DNA of 33,805 bases from Mesomycoplasma hyorhinis ATCC 17981 (GCF_000383515.1 NZ_KB911495.1:1-33805), one strand, 5' to 3'. Shown: positions 20,477-31,745, numbered from the stretch's first letter. The notes: generated by a model not told the origin, from the letters alone. A program made the numbers and translations.

Positions 20477-21088
20477 TTATTCATCAAATGAATCAAGTTC
20501 TCTTTGTGAACTATATAAATCAAATGCCTCAGCTTCTTTTTGTATTACTTCATCTGTGTTATTATCAGCTACATAATAATCAAATTCTTTAAATTTAGGC
20601 AAATCTTTTAATGATCTTAATTTGAAATAGTCAAAAAATTTGTTTGTAACTCCATATAAAATTGGATTACCAACTGTTGGTGCATTTCCTAACTCTTCAA
20701 CAATTCCTTTAGCTAATAAAGAACCAACAATTGAATCAGAAATTTTTCCTCCTCTAACTTGGTTAATCATTGAACGAGTAACAGGTTGTTTATAAGCAAT
20801 TATCGCAGCTACTTCAATTGCTGAATTTGTTAGCTTATATTTTCTTTCATTGCTTACAAAATCAATTAAAAATGGTTTAACGTCTTTTGCAGTTACAAAT
20901 TTAAAAACATCATTGAACTCAACAATTGTAATTCCTCTGTTTTCTCTGTTGAATTTAATCATATAGTCTTTTAAAAGCTTTCTTGCTTCATTTATTTTTT
21001 CAAGTTTTAAAGATTGTTGTAATTGTTCTGAAGTAAGTCCTTGTTCACCTTGGACATATAATAAAGCTTCAATAACTTTATATTTCAT
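20477..21088 (-). CDS. scpB: Segregation and condensation protein B
   Basis: A winged-helix subunit that binds ScpA in the SMC condensin complex and acts on the nucleoid. The 203-residue product begins MKYKVIEALLYVQGEQGL and contains two winged-helix domains with the conserved EVAAIIAYKQPVTRSMINQVRG (about 102-123, given here in part) and NPILYGVT. An upstream in-frame ATG at 21124 exists. I chose 21088 because AAAGGAGGAG stands directly before it and family members start here. It overlaps the end of scpA by 11 bases, which suggests coupled translation and equal stoichiometry. Confidence 0.94.
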   Translation of the reverse strand: MKYKVIEALLYVQGEQGLTSEQLQQSLKLEKINEARKLLKDYMIKFNRENRGITIVEFNDVFKFVTAKDVKPFLIDFVSNERKYKLTNSAIEVAAIIAYKQPVTRSMINQVRGGKISDSIVGSLLAKGIVEELGNAPTVGNPILYGVTNKFFDYFKLRSLKDLPKFKEFDYYVADNNTDEVIQKEAEAFDLYSSQRELDSFDE

Positions 21089-21827
21089 TTTCTTCTCCTC
21101 CTTTATAAATTTTAATATCACCAAATTGTTTATCTTGTTTTAAATGAAGAATGTGTTTTTTTGCCATTTCTAATACAGAAATTAAGGTAATTGAAAAATG
21201 TTTTAATGTTGGAAGCGCAAACACTTGTTCAAAATCCAGCATATCATGTTCTTTTAAAAGCTTTAAAACATAATTACTTTGTTGTTCAGGATTTACTTGT
21301 ATATTATCAGTTTTTATTTGAATTTTTTCTTTAGCTGTGTTTCTTTCAAACATCATTCTCAAAATTTCAATTAGCTTCATTTGTGAAGACTTTCCATCTA
21401 ATTTACTATTATCTTTTTTTCTTTTAAAATCAGAATAACTACTTGCTGGTTTTTCATAGTAATTATTTCTGTGATCTAGTTGTTCACGAAGCATTTGCGC
21501 AATTGCTTTAATCTGTTGATATTCATATAGCATTGCTAATATTTTGTTTTTATCAATTTCTAATTCTTCATCAACTTCTTCTGTTTTATCAATTAACAAT
21601 GCTCTTGCTTTGATGTAAATTAGTGTAGCAGCTATAACTAAATATTCTGAAGCAAGTTTGATGTTTTTGTCTTTTAAATGATCAATGATTTTAATATATT
21701 GATCAGCTAGTTCAACAACATCTACATCTTTGATTTCAATTTTTTTACTTCTTACTAAATCTAGCAATAAATCTAATGGACCATCATAGTTTTTAATTTG
21801 AATATTTAAATTTTGATTTAAAAACAT
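21078..21827 (-). CDS. scpA: Segregation and condensation protein A
   Basis: The kleisin subunit bridging SMC heads. The 249-residue product has the N-terminal YDGPLDLLLDLVRSKKIEI (14-32) and SEYLVIAATLIYIKARALL region, a variable charged middle, and a C-terminal winged helix with FSITLISVLEMAKKH. One base separates its ATG from the plsC stop, with AAAGGTAAATAAA as ribosome site. Confidence 0.94.
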   Translation of the reverse strand: MFLNQNLNIQIKNYDGPLDLLLDLVRSKKIEIKDVDVVELADQYIKIIDHLKDKNIKLASEYLVIAATLIYIKARALLIDKTEEVDEELEIDKNKILAMLYEYQQIKAIAQMLREQLDHRNNYYEKPASSYSDFKRKKDNSKLDGKSSQMKLIEILRMMFERNTAKEKIQIKTDNIQVNPEQQSNYVLKLLKEHDMLDFEQVFALPTLKHFSITLISVLEMAKKHILHLKQDKQFGDIKIYKGGEENEI

Positions 21828-21828
21828 T

Positions 21829-22602
21829 TTATTTACCTTTTTTTAGTTCTTTTTCAGCTGTGTGTTTGACATAGTTTTGTTCAATTATATTTTTGGCTTT
21901 TAGAGCAAGTGCTTCTGCAGGTTGAGATGCTACAAAAGGAGCTTTAATTGGTTTGTGAATAATAACTTCAACAACTAATTTTTCTTTTCTATTGCTATCA
22001 AAAACTCTTCCTGAATTATTTATTGTTATTGGAATTATAGGTAAAAATTGTTTTTTAGCAATTTTAAACGCACCGATTTTAAAATTTTGAATATGTCCAT
22101 CCTCAGTTCTTGTTCCTTCTGGAAAGACAACACCATAAGTTTTTTTATCTCTAACAAATTTTCCAAAATCAACTAATGTAGTAAATGATTCTTTAATTTT
22201 TTTTCTATCAATAAAGAAAGTATCTATTAATTGAAGAATTCATTTAGTAACCTTTTTGTTTTCTAATTCTTTTTTTGCTAAAAAAGTTAATACATTTTCT
22301 TTATCTTGTTCATCTTTATTTTGTTTTTCTAAAGCAGAATAAATAATTAACGAATCAGCATTAGAAGCATGGTTGGCCACAACCATTGCTGGGGTTTTTT
22401 GTAGATTTTCATAACCTTTTATTTCAACTTTTACATTATAAAGTTTTAGTAGTGATTTTGTATATTTTAATACTAAACTAGATCTAAAGTGTGGCGAAAG
22501 TTCCTTCTTTTTCTTTATGTGTTTTTTTGAAAGTGATCTAATTTTGTTGATTCTATAAGCTCATAATCAGCTTCATAATACAAGTTTTAGTTTAATTATC
22601 AT
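21829..22602 (-). CDS. plsC: 1-acyl-sn-glycerol-3-phosphate acyltransferase PlsC
   Basis: Adds the second acyl chain to lysophosphatidic acid, giving phosphatidic acid at the membrane. The 257-residue product has an N-terminal hydrophobic/Trp-rich anchor (1-17, three Trp from TGA and all within MIIKLKLVLWSWLWAY), the catalytic NHASNAD (His78, Asp83) and FPEGTR (160-165). It begins one base after the acpS stop and ends one base before scpA. With plsY elsewhere in the window it completes the two acylations of phosphatidate synthesis. Confidence 0.93.
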
Positions 22603-22603
22603 A

Positions 22604-22924
22604 TTATTCCTTGATCTTCATAACAACTGCTACAACAATGTTTTCTTCATTGGAAGTAGAAATAAAAAATTGTTTTTCAAAATGTTCTATGAAGTATTTT
22701 CTATCATTATATTTTAAATTAATTTTATTAAAATAAAAAAAAGAATTATCACATTTAAACAAGGCCTCTTTAATTGCTCATCTAGTTGCTAAAAATCTTA
22801 ATTTATCTTCTTCAAAATCAAGTAAAGAATATTCTAAAATTTCTTCGTTGTGAAGAATTTTTTTTAAAAAAGTTTGAGATTTATTTCTAAATCTTTGAAT
22901 ATTTGCAATATCAATTCCTATCAT
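22604..22924 (-). CDS. acpS: Holo-[acyl-carrier-protein] synthase
   Basis: Transfers 4'-phosphopantetheine from CoA to acyl carrier protein. The 106-residue product has MIGIDIANIQRF with Asp5 and FLATRWAIKEALFK with Glu53, the two conserved metal/catalytic positions. TGA encodes the Trp in that helix. It heads the operon acpS-plsC-scpA-scpB-fusion gene, diverging from recU. The ribosome site is weak (AGAGAAAG). Confidence 0.92.
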
Positions 22925-22966
22925 AAATTAACTTTCTCTTGATTTTTTCTTAAATTTTTCCCTTTT

Positions 22967-22994
22967 TTGAGAAAAAACTTTAAAAAATTATAAA
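22967..22994 (+). promoter_or_regulatory. Promoter for recU
   Basis: TTGAGA (22967-22972), 16 bases, TATAAA (22989-22994). Transcription would begin near 23001, only a few bases from the ATG at 23005 or 23011. Confidence 0.55.
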
Positions 22995-23004
22995 TGTTAA
23001 TTGT

Positions 23005-23493
23005 ATGATAATGAAAAACAAAGGGATGATTTTAGAAAAAATTCTTAATCTAACAATAGATTTTTACTGAAAAAATAATATTGCTATTTGTCATAAGAAA
23101 AATTTAGATATTCAATTTAAAAAAGTAAATGATGATTTGCAATTAGAAAAAAGTTATATTTCTAGAAAAAGCACAGTCGACTATTATGGAATTTACAAAG
23201 GAATTTTTTTGGCTTTTGAAGCAAAAAGCACAAATGAAAATAAACTAAGTTTAAACATCATTCCAAAACATCAAATAAATTATCTTAAGAAAATAAAACA
23301 ACACTTTGGTTGTGCTTTTTTTGTTATTTTATTTAAAACAGAAGAGCGTTTTTTCTTGATAAGTATTGATAAAATTGATTTTGCAAAACAAAAATCTTTA
23401 ACAATTGAATATTTAACCAAAAACGGTTTTGAGCTAATGCTTACATATCCTGGAATTATTGATTTTGTTGAATTTATTGATAAAATGCTTTAA
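23005..23493 (+). CDS. recU: Holliday junction resolvase RecU
   Basis: Resolves four-way junctions in recombination and repair. The 162-residue product shows NKGMILEKILNLTI at the N terminus, then STVDYYGIYKGIFLAFEAKST with the metal-binding Asp and Glu-x-Lys, and HQINYLKKI. This is the RecU/nuclease core in short form. Two start codons, 23005 and 23011, are possible and differ by two residues. TGA at 23068 encodes Trp. No Shine-Dalgarno sequence exists and the promoter sits directly upstream, so the mRNA is probably leaderless. Confidence 0.92.
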
Positions 23494-23554
23494 ATTTCTT
23501 TAATTTATTACGCTTTTGTAGTAAAATTTGTAAACTATTACTTAAGAATATATG

Positions 23555-23673
23555 TCAAAACAAAAGATTTTGATAAATTATAACAAAAATAAGCATTAAA
23601 ATGGATTCGGTTGGGTGTGCAAAATTGTGCTAGCCGTTAGAAATTTTAAGAAGTAAAACAAACTAAAGGAACA
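23555..23673 (+). promoter_or_regulatory. Structured 5' leader of rpsB-tsf (candidate autoregulatory element)
   Basis: The gap between recU and rpsB contains a TCAAAA/TTTTGA hairpin (23555-23573). It also holds a locally GC-richer segment (23601-23640) in which CGGTTGG (23608-23614) can pair with CTAGCCG (23630-23636), two of the pairs being G-T. The ribosome site AAAGGA is at 23665. In other bacteria ribosomal protein S2 represses its own mRNA through such leaders. Whether this one binds S2 is inference. Confidence 0.35.
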
Positions 23674-23679
23674 TAAACA

Positions 23680-24684
23680 ATGACATTAAAATCAGAAAAT
23701 TCAAAAATGGAAAAAAAAAATAAAACAAAATCAACAGAACCAAATGTTTCAAATGAAAACACTAAAGAAAATTCACAACAAACAGAATTAACTCCTATTG
23801 TTTCTAAGCAAAAACTTTTAGAAGCTGGAACATATTTTGGACACAAAGCTTCACAATGACATCCAAAAATGCAACCTTACATTTTAAAAAGACCAAAAAA
23901 TGGAACTCACATTTTAGATGTTGTTAAAACTCAAAAAACACTTGAAATTGCTTATCAATTAATTAATAAATTGGCTTTAAAAGGTGCTTCATTTATCTTT
24001 GTAGGTACTAAAAAACAAGCAAGAAAAGTAGTTGAAGCTCAAGCTGAAAGAACAAATTCAATCTATGTTTCAGAAAGATGATTAGGTGGAACTTTAACAA
24101 ACAAAAAAACAATTTTATCTAGACTAAAACAAATGCAAGAATTAGAAGAACATGCTGAAAATAACTTCAGTAATTACACCAAAAAAGAAGGTGTATTGAT
24201 GTCTAAAAAGCTTGCTAAGTTACAAAAAAACCTAAATGGTATTAGAGGATTAAAATTCATAAATAATGATAAATTAATTATGTTAGTAGCAGATCCAAAT
24301 AAAGATATTATTGCTATTAAAGAAGCTAAAAAAGCAAAAGTAAAAGTAATAGGAATTATGGACTCTAACACCGATCCTTCTTTATTAGATTTTGGAATTC
24401 CAGCAAATGATGATTCTGTAAAATCAATTACATTAATTTTTACAGTTTTAGCAGATGCTATTGCTACAGCTAAAGGCGGAAAAGCTTTATTTGCTTACCA
24501 ACCAACAGAAAATATAGTTCTTCCAGAAGATCCTGATAAAGAACACAAAGCATTAAATAAATTTAGAAAAGTAAGTGCAGAAGTTCAAAATCAAGTACAT
24601 CACAAAAGTTTTGTGGCTAAAGCAAAACCAGAAGTAACTTCTCAACAAAAAGAAGAAAATAAACACCAAAAACAAGGAGAATAA
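23680..24684 (+). CDS. rpsB: 30S ribosomal protein S2, with N-terminal extension
   Basis: Small-subunit protein at the head-body junction. The conserved part starts at about residue 42 ([20 protein letters not shown]) and continues with [22 protein letters not shown] and [20 protein letters not shown]. It has 334 residues against about 240-260 in most bacteria. The excess is a 41-residue N-terminal tail rich in Lys, Asn, Ser and Glu and a C-terminal tail rich in Lys/Gln. The ATG at 23680 has AAAGGA nine bases upstream, which supports the extended start. Its last codons contain the AAGGAG used by tsf. Confidence 0.95.
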
Positions 24685-24685
24685 A

Positions 24686-25576
24686 ATGGCAGCAGACTTG
24701 ATGCAAAAAATTAAAAAATTAAGAGAAATTACAGATGCACCTTTTATTGATTGCAAAAAAGCTTTAGAGCAAACAGGTGCTGATTTAGATAAAGCAGTTG
24801 CTTGATTACAAGAAAACGGAAAAACTAAAGCACTTAAAAAAGCTGATAGAATTGCTGCTGAAGGTTTAGTTTTTGCTACTAAAAATGAAACACATGGTGT
24901 TATAGTAGAATTAAACTCAGAAACAGACTTTGTTGCAAAAAATAAAAATTTTGTTGAATTATTACATTTAATTTCACAAACTTTATTAGAAAATGAATTT
25001 TCTTCAGATCAAGAAGCATTTAAATTAAAAACTAAAACAGGAAAGTCAATTGAAGATTCAATAACAGATGCAACAGCAACAATTGGAGAAAAAATTAGTT
25101 TAAGAAGATTTGAAAAAGTTGCAATTAAATCTGATGAACAATTAGGAGTTTATATTCACCACAATGGACAAATTGCTTCCATAGTATTAATAAAATCAGA
25201 AAAAGAAGCAGTTGCTAAAAATATTGCAATGCACGTTGCAGCTTTAAATCCTGAATACATTTTTGTCAAAGATGTTCCTCAAGAACAAATTAAAAAATTA
25301 GAACAAGAATTCAAAGCATCTCCAGCTCTAGCAGGTAAACCAGAAAAAATTCAAGAAAATATTTTAAGAGGAATGATGAATAAAGAATTAGCTAAATATG
25401 TTCTAGTTGCTCAAGAATATGCTTTAGAACAACAATATACAGTTCAAAAATATTTAGAAACTAATCATTCAGAATTATTAAAAGTTGTTAGATTTGAAGT
25501 TGGAGAAGGAATCGAAAAGCAGTCAGTAGATTTTGCTCAAGAAGTAGCGGCACAAATTAAAGAAAGTCAAAAATAA
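24686..25576 (+). CDS. tsf: Elongation factor Ts
   Basis: Nucleotide exchange factor for EF-Tu. The 296-residue product has the N-terminal UBA-like domain with REITDAPFIDCKKALEQT (13-30), then ALKKADRIAAEGLV and NSETDFVAKN, the residues that contact EF-Tu, and a C-terminal dimerisation-like region. It starts one base after the rpsB stop, in the widespread rpsB-tsf operon, and ends at a perfect hairpin terminator. Confidence 0.97.
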
Positions 25577-25584
25577 TATAATTT

Positions 25585-25619
25585 AAATTTTTCTATGTAA
25601 TAATAGAAAAATTTTTGTA
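25585..25619 (+). terminator. Intrinsic terminator after tsf
   Basis: AAATTTTTCTAT (25585-25596) and ATAGAAAAATTT (25603-25614) pair perfectly over 12 bases with a six-base loop and a T-rich tail. All but two pairs are A-T, so efficiency is uncertain. It ends a few bases before ffh. Confidence 0.7.
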
Positions 25620-25625
25620 TTTTTT

Positions 25626-26963
25626 ATGTTAGATTTTTTAAGTAAAAGATTTCAAAAATCATTTGCTAAAATGAATGCTAAAACTACACTTAAGGAAGAA
25701 GACTTAAATGAAGTTATTAGAGAAATCAAATTAGCATTATTAGAAGCTGACGTTAACTTATTGATTGTTAAAGATTTTATTAAAGAAATTAAAGAAAAAG
25801 CTTTAGCAACCGAAATTACTTCAACATTAAATCCACAACAACAATTTATTAAAATCGTAAATGAAAATTTAGTTCAAGTTCTAGGTGAAAAACCAAAACA
25901 AATTAAATATAATAGACCAATAGAAAAAATTGTTTTAGTTGGTCTTCAAGGTTCTGGAAAAACCACAACAGTTGCAAAACTTGCTCATTTTTCACTTAGA
26001 AAAAAACATATTCACAAACCTTTATTAATTGCTGCTGATATTTACCGTCCTGCTGCCATTGAACAACTAATTCAGTTAGGAAAACAAATTAACATTCCAG
26101 TTTTTTCACAAAAAGATAGTACTCCACAAGAAATTGTAAGTGCAGGACTTGACTACGCTAGTTCCAATGATTTTGATTTAGTGATTATCGATACAGCTGG
26201 TAGACTTTCAATAGATGAAAAACTAATGCAAGAACTAAAAGACATAGAAAAAATTGCCAAACCGCATGAAATTTTCTTTGTTGCTGATGCTCTTTCAGGT
26301 CAAGACATTATAAATGTAGCAAAGACATTTAATGAAAACATTACTCTAAGTGGTTCAATTATCACAAAATTAGATTCTGATGCAAGAGGTGGAGCAGCAC
26401 TTTCTCTTATTAAATTATTAAAAATTCCTATAGTTTTTATCGGTACTGGTGAAAAAATCACAAATTTTGACTTATTTTATCCAGATAGAATGGCTTCTAG
26501 AATTTTAGGTATGGGAGATGTACTTTCACTAATCGAAAAAGCAGAAGAAGTAATCGACAAAGATCAAATAGGAAAAATAGGTAAAAAAATCTTTTCAGGA
26601 AATTTTAATTTAGATGATTTACTAAATAGTTTATATCAAATTCAAAAACTAGGAAAGATTACTAAAATTATTAAATTAATTCCTGGTATGGCAGATAAAA
26701 TAAATGCTGAACAAATTACTGAAGCTGAAAAGAAAATAAAACTTTATGAAATTTTAATATCTTCTATGACTTTAGAAGAAAGAAAAAAACCTAAATTACT
26801 AAAAAATGATTCAAGAAAAAGAAGGATTTTAAAAGGATCTGGTAGAAGTTCACAAGAATTCAATAGACTTTTGAGTGAATTTGAACAAATGTCAAAAAAA
26901 ATGAAGGAAATGTCACAAAACAAAGGTGGTATTTTCAATTCAATGATGCAAAATAAATTTTAA
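25626..26963 (+). CDS. ffh: Signal recognition particle protein Ffh
   Basis: GTPase that binds signal sequences and the SRP RNA and targets membrane proteins. In the 445-residue product the N domain (1-90) is followed by the G domain with GLQGSGKTTT (106-115), DTAGRL, and TKLDSDARGG, a linker with LGMGD, and the Met-rich M domain. The M domain has SMTLEERKKPKLL and SRKRRILKGSG for SRP RNA and ends in a run of Met and Lys. The gene starts close behind the tsf terminator without a strong Shine-Dalgarno sequence. Confidence 0.97.
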   Translation: MLDFLSKRFQKSFAKMNAKTTLKEEDLNEVIREIKLALLEADVNLLIVKDFIKEIKEKALATEITSTLNPQQQFIKIVNENLVQVLGEKPKQIKYNRPIEKIVLVGLQGSGKTTTVAKLAHFSLRKKHIHKPLLIAADIYRPAAIEQLIQLGKQINIPVFSQKDSTPQEIVSAGLDYASSNDFDLVIIDTAGRLSIDEKLMQELKDIEKIAKPHEIFFVADALSGQDIINVAKTFNENITLSGSIITKLDSDARGGAALSLIKLLKIPIVFIGTGEKITNFDLFYPDRMASRILGMGDVLSLIEKAEEVIDKDQIGKIGKKIFSGNFNLDDLLNSLYQIQKLGKITKIIKLIPGMADKINAEQITEAEKKIKLYEILISSMTLEERKKPKLLKNDSRKRRILKGSGRSSQEFNRLLSEFEQMSKKMKEMSQNKGGIFNSMMQNKF

Positions 26964-26974
26964 TAAGGAACAAA

Positions 26975-28351
26975 ATGGAAAACAAAATAGAAATGCAAAC
27001 TTTAATTAATCATTTAAAACAATTCGGTTTTGTTTTTCAAGGATCTGAAATTTACGGTGGTTTAGCAAACACTTGAGATTATGGTCCTTTAGGAGTTTTA
27101 CTAAAGAAAAACATTCAAGATCTTTGGTGAGATTATTTTATAACTAAGATTCATAACAATTTTGCAATTGATAGCAAAATATTATTAAATCCAAATGTAT
27201 GACAAGTTTCAGGCCACACTAGCAATTTTAATGATCTTTTAATAGAAAATAAAGTAAATAAAAAGCGTTATCGTGTTGATCATCTTTTTGAAGAACATTT
27301 TCCAAATCTGAATTTTAATGACTTTTCACAAGAGAAAATTTTAGAACTTTTAAAAGAAAAAGTTTTAAAATATGACAATTCAGCAACACGATGAGAAGAA
27401 ATAAAACAATTTAATTTAATGTTTGAAACCCAACAAGGTGTAGTTGAAGATAAAAAATCAAAAATTTTCTTAAGACCAGAAACTGCTCAAGGAATTTTTA
27501 TTAACTTTAAAAATATTCAAAGGTCTATGAGATTAAAGTTGCCTTTTGGTATTGGTCAAATTGGTAAGTCTTTTAGAAATGAAATCACACCAGGTAATTT
27601 TATTTTTAGAACTAGAGAATTTGAACAAATGGAACTTGAAATCTTTTGTCATCCAGAACAAGCTAACCAAATTTTTGATGATTATTTGAACAAAATTCAA
27701 GATTTTTTATTTAATGAATTAAAAATAAACAAAGATTTAGTAAGAGTTAGACATCATAAGCAAGAAGAATTAGCGCATTATTCATTGGCAACTAGCGACA
27801 TTGAATTTTTATTTTTATTTGGTTGAGGAGAACTAATCGGATTAGCAAATCGTTCTGATTTTGATTTAAAAGCTCATTCAGCTGCTTCAGGTGAAAAATT
27901 AGATTATCTTGATCCCCTTACTAATCAAAAATTTTTTCCTTATATAATTGAGCCATCTATGGGAGTTGATAGATTGTTGTTAGCAGTTTTAACTAATTTT
28001 TACAAAGAAGAAAAATTAGAAGAAAACGAAGAAAAAAGAAGTCTTTTAGCGTTACCTTACTCTCTTTCTCCATTTAAAGTTGCTATTCTTCCTTTAGTTA
28101 AAAAACTAAGTCCTAAAGCTTTGGAAATTTATAATCTTCTTCTTAAAAATTCTATTTCTGCAACATTTGATGAAAATAATTCAATAGGAAAAAGATATAG
28201 AATTCAAGATGCTATTGGTACTTATTTTTCAATTACAGTTGATTATCAAAGTTTAGAAGATAATACAATTACAATTCGTGAGCGTGATTCTATGAAACAA
28301 AGTAGAATCGCAATTGATCAATTGCTTAACTTCTTAGAAAAGGCAAAATAA
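26975..28351 (+). CDS. glyQS: Glycyl-tRNA synthetase, homodimeric class II
   Basis: Charges tRNA-Gly. The 458-residue product (six TGA Trp codons in the first third and one near 27825) matches the single-chain GlyRS: an N-terminal WDYGPLG segment, motif 2-region [10 protein letters not shown] and [30 protein letters not shown], then [14 protein letters not shown] (motif 3) and a C-terminal anticodon-binding domain. AAGGAA precedes the ATG, 11 bases after ffh. Gene order glyRS-dnaG-sigA is common in firmicutes. Confidence 0.95.
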
Positions 28352-28356
28352 GGTTA

Positions 28357-30144
28357 ATGCTAAATAAAGAAATTGAAACTATAATCAATCAAGTTAATAT
28401 TTTTGAAGTAATTTCAAATTTTATAAATTTAAGTAAAAAAGGAAATGACTTTTTAGGTCTTTGTCCTTTTCATGAAGATTCTTCACCTTCTTTATCTGTT
28501 TCTGTATCTAAAAAAATCTTTAAATGTTTTTCTTGCAATGTTGGTGGCAATGTTTATTATTTTGTTAAACGTCTTAACAATTGAAATGATTTAAAAACCC
28601 TAGAATACTTTGAAAAAACATTCAATCTAAACTTAAATTCTTCACTTATCGCAAAAAATGTTAAAGAATTTACTCCAAATGAAGAAAAAGCTTTAAAAGC
28701 ACTAGAAGATGCGTTTTTATTTTTTTCTTTAGAACTCAAACAAAATAGTCCTGATTATCTTAAAAAATATTTACTACAAAGAAATTTAACAAAAGAAATA
28801 ATTGATTATTTTTCTTTGGGATATTGTCCAAAATCAGGAATTAAAGAGAAATTGTTAAAAAAAGGACATGATGAAGCAATTTTACTAAATTATTCACTTC
28901 TTTCCTTTGAAAACAAGACAGACATTTTTCAAGATCGTATCATCTTTACGATTAAAAATTCAGAAGGTCAAATTGTAGGTTTTTCAGCTCGTAAAATCTT
29001 AGATTCTACTCTAGGGCCAAAATATATTAATTCGTCTGCTAATTCTTTATTTGTTAAATCACAAATTTTATATAACTATTCAAATGCAATTCAATATGCC
29101 AATGCTTCAAAAACTTTGATAATTTGTGAAGGATTTATGGATGTGATTGCTTTTTTTAGAGATGAAGTTAAAAATGTTGTTGCTCTTATGGGTACAGCAT
29201 TAACAAAAGATCACATTTCTTATTTAAAACCTTTTGAAATCATATTAATTTTAGATTCAGACCAAGCAGGAATTGATGCGTCACTTAAGTCAATTTCACT
29301 ACTTTTAGAAAATAAAATTTCTATCAAAGTACTAAAAAGAAAATTAGAAAAAGATCCAGATCAATATTTTGTTACAAATGGTAAAGGATCATTAAAATTA
29401 GAACTGGACAACACGCAAGATGCAATTCATTGAGTTTACAAGAAATTATCTGAAAAAATTGTTAAAAATGATTTAAAAACTCTAGATACTTTTATTTATG
29501 ATTTTTCAAAATATTTACAACATTATTCTATAAATTTTCAAAACAATTTTATTGAACAAGCTGAAAAAGATTTTTCTATTCCTAAGGCTTCTTGAAAACT
29601 CGTAAATCGCTGAAGTTCTAATTCAAGATATTATTATCCAGAAACTACTACTAACAACGACAATTTATCACTAATACCTACTTCTAACGATTTAGAAACT
29701 TTAGGTGTTGAACCTAAACACCCACTATTTCAAAAAAAAGTATTTAATATATCTCAATCAGAAAAAATTCTTTTATTTTCTTTATTACATAAACCTGAAT
29801 TTTTAAAAATTATCACTTTTTTTAATTATCAATTTCAAACTTCAATATTTCAAAGTTACTATTCTGAATTAGTAGCTACTAATTTTAATTTAGATGTGAT
29901 TAAAAAAGTTTATTATAACCTTAATGCGTCTTCAACTATCAAAGGTAAAACATTAAAAATAGAAACTTCTGCAGATAAAATAGAAATGCTGATTAAAACT
30001 TTAAATATAGAAAAACAAAAACAAAAAATTGCAACACTTTCGAAATTATTAAAAAATAAAACTTCTTCAGAACAAGAAATTAAACGTTCTATATCAGAAA
30101 CACAAAAAGAAAACAGTTTAAACAAAAACAAACTACAAAAATAA
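28357..30144 (+). CDS. dnaG: DNA primase DnaG
   Basis: Makes RNA primers at the replication fork. The 595-residue product has the N-terminal zinc ribbon (Cys36, His39, Cys57, Cys60), the catalytic RNA-polymerase domain with LGYCPKSG and DRIIFTI, and the TOPRIM signatures CEGFMDV and LDSDQAG. The C-terminal helicase-binding part (from about residue 370) is weakly conserved and ends in a Lys/Asn-rich helical tail. AAGG stands before the start, five bases after glyQS. Confidence 0.95.
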
Positions 30145-30169
30145 AATCCAATCCTTAAAAGGAGTTATT

Positions 30170-31744
30170 ATGACAACAAAAAAAACAACTTCTACATCTG
30201 CAACAACAACTGATACATTAAGTTCTTCAAAAAAACCAGCAAAAAATTCATCTACAAAGAAAACTCAAACAAAATCAAGCGCAAATCAAGCCTCAACCAC
30301 TAAATCCAAAACCAAAACAACTAAAAAAAGCACAACTACAAAGCAAAACACAACTAAAACAACTACGAAATCCACAAGTTCTAAAACAAAATCAGAAAAA
30401 AGTGGTTCTTTTGATATGTCATCATTAATTAAAGAATTAAAAGCAGGAATGAAAGCGTTAAATAAAAAATATTTAACACAACACGAAGTTATGCAATTTT
30501 TAGAAAAAAATAGACTTGAATTAGATACAGATGAAGCAGTTGAAGAATTTTTAAATACATTAATTAAAAACAAAATTCTAAATACAGATGCTGATGATTT
30601 AGATAAAGAAGATATTGATGTAAAAGACTTTGCCCAAACAATCAAAGAAAAACAATATGATCTAAGTCATCACAATTATGACGATTCAGATTCTGATTTA
30701 GCTTTTATGGAATCACTAAAAGATGATGACGATTTTCTTGAAGATGATTCTTTGGATGACGATGATTTTGAAGATGATTTAAAAATTAGGGATATTCATG
30801 ATATTGAACTAGACAAAATTCATATTAATTCCAAAAGTCCATATATTTTGAACGATGCAGCTTATAAAAATAAGTTATCCGATACTAATGACATCATCAA
30901 ATGATATATGCGTTGAATAGGAAAATATGGAAAATTACTAACTCCTGAAGAAGAAAATAATTTGGCAAAACAAATCAAAAACGGTGGTCGTGCAGGTAAA
31001 AGAGCAAGACATACATTGATTAATAGAAATTTACGTTTAGTAATTAATAACGCTAAAAGATACAAAAATCGTGGTCTTACTTTTATTGATTTAATTTCTG
31101 AGGGAAATCAAGGAATTTTAAAAGCTGTTGATAAATATGATTATACAAAAGGATATAAATTTTCAACTTATGCAACTTGATGAATTAGACAAGCAATAAC
31201 TCGAGCTGTTGCTGATCAAGCAAGAATAATTCGTATTCCTGTGCATATGGTGGAAACTATTAACAAAATTAACAAAATCGAAAGAGAATTACAGCAAGAA
31301 TATGGGGTTACTCCAACTGATGAGCAAATTGCTGAAGTTATGGGTGGTGATTTTACAGCTGAAAAAGTTAGATATACTAAAAAAATCAATATTGACCCTA
31401 TTTCTTTAGACAAAGCAATTGGTAAAGAAGAAGATAGCTCATTTTCAGATTTTATTAAAGACGAAAGTGTAATTTCTCCAATAGATTACTCTGAAAGAGA
31501 AGAAAAAACTAAAATTTTAAAACAAATGATTGAAAATAATCTTGACAATGATGAAAAAGTGTTCATTATGAAACGTTATGGATTTGGAACTGATCCAAAT
31601 GGTGAACAATACAGAATCCATAGTTTTGATGAATTAGCAAAAGAAAGAGGAGTAACTAAAGAAAGAATTCGTCAAATTGAATCTGAAATTCTTAAAAAAT
31701 TAAGACATCCACAAAAAAAGTGAAAACAAAGGGATTTAATTTAA
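30170..31744 (+). CDS. sigA: RNA polymerase principal sigma factor
   Basis: Directs promoter recognition of TTGACA/TATAAT-type promoters like those seen here. The 524-residue product is longer than Bacillus SigA (about 370). The extra length is a Thr/Lys/Ser low-complexity N terminus (1-76) and an Asp-rich segment around residues 165-205. Region 1.2 starts near 246 and region 2 follows with [13 protein letters not shown] and [16 protein letters not shown]. Region 3 has [13 protein letters not shown], and region 4 ends in [23 protein letters not shown] encodes the Trp residues of the -10 reading motif. AAAAGGAG precedes the start, and the operon order dnaG-sigA is classical. Confidence 0.95.
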
Positions 31745-31745
31745 T

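Noticed and set aside
30286-30645. Minus-strand hydrophobic frame opposite sigA
   Set aside because: Val/Phe-rich translation of the Lys/Thr-coding strand; no ribosome site and no independent support.
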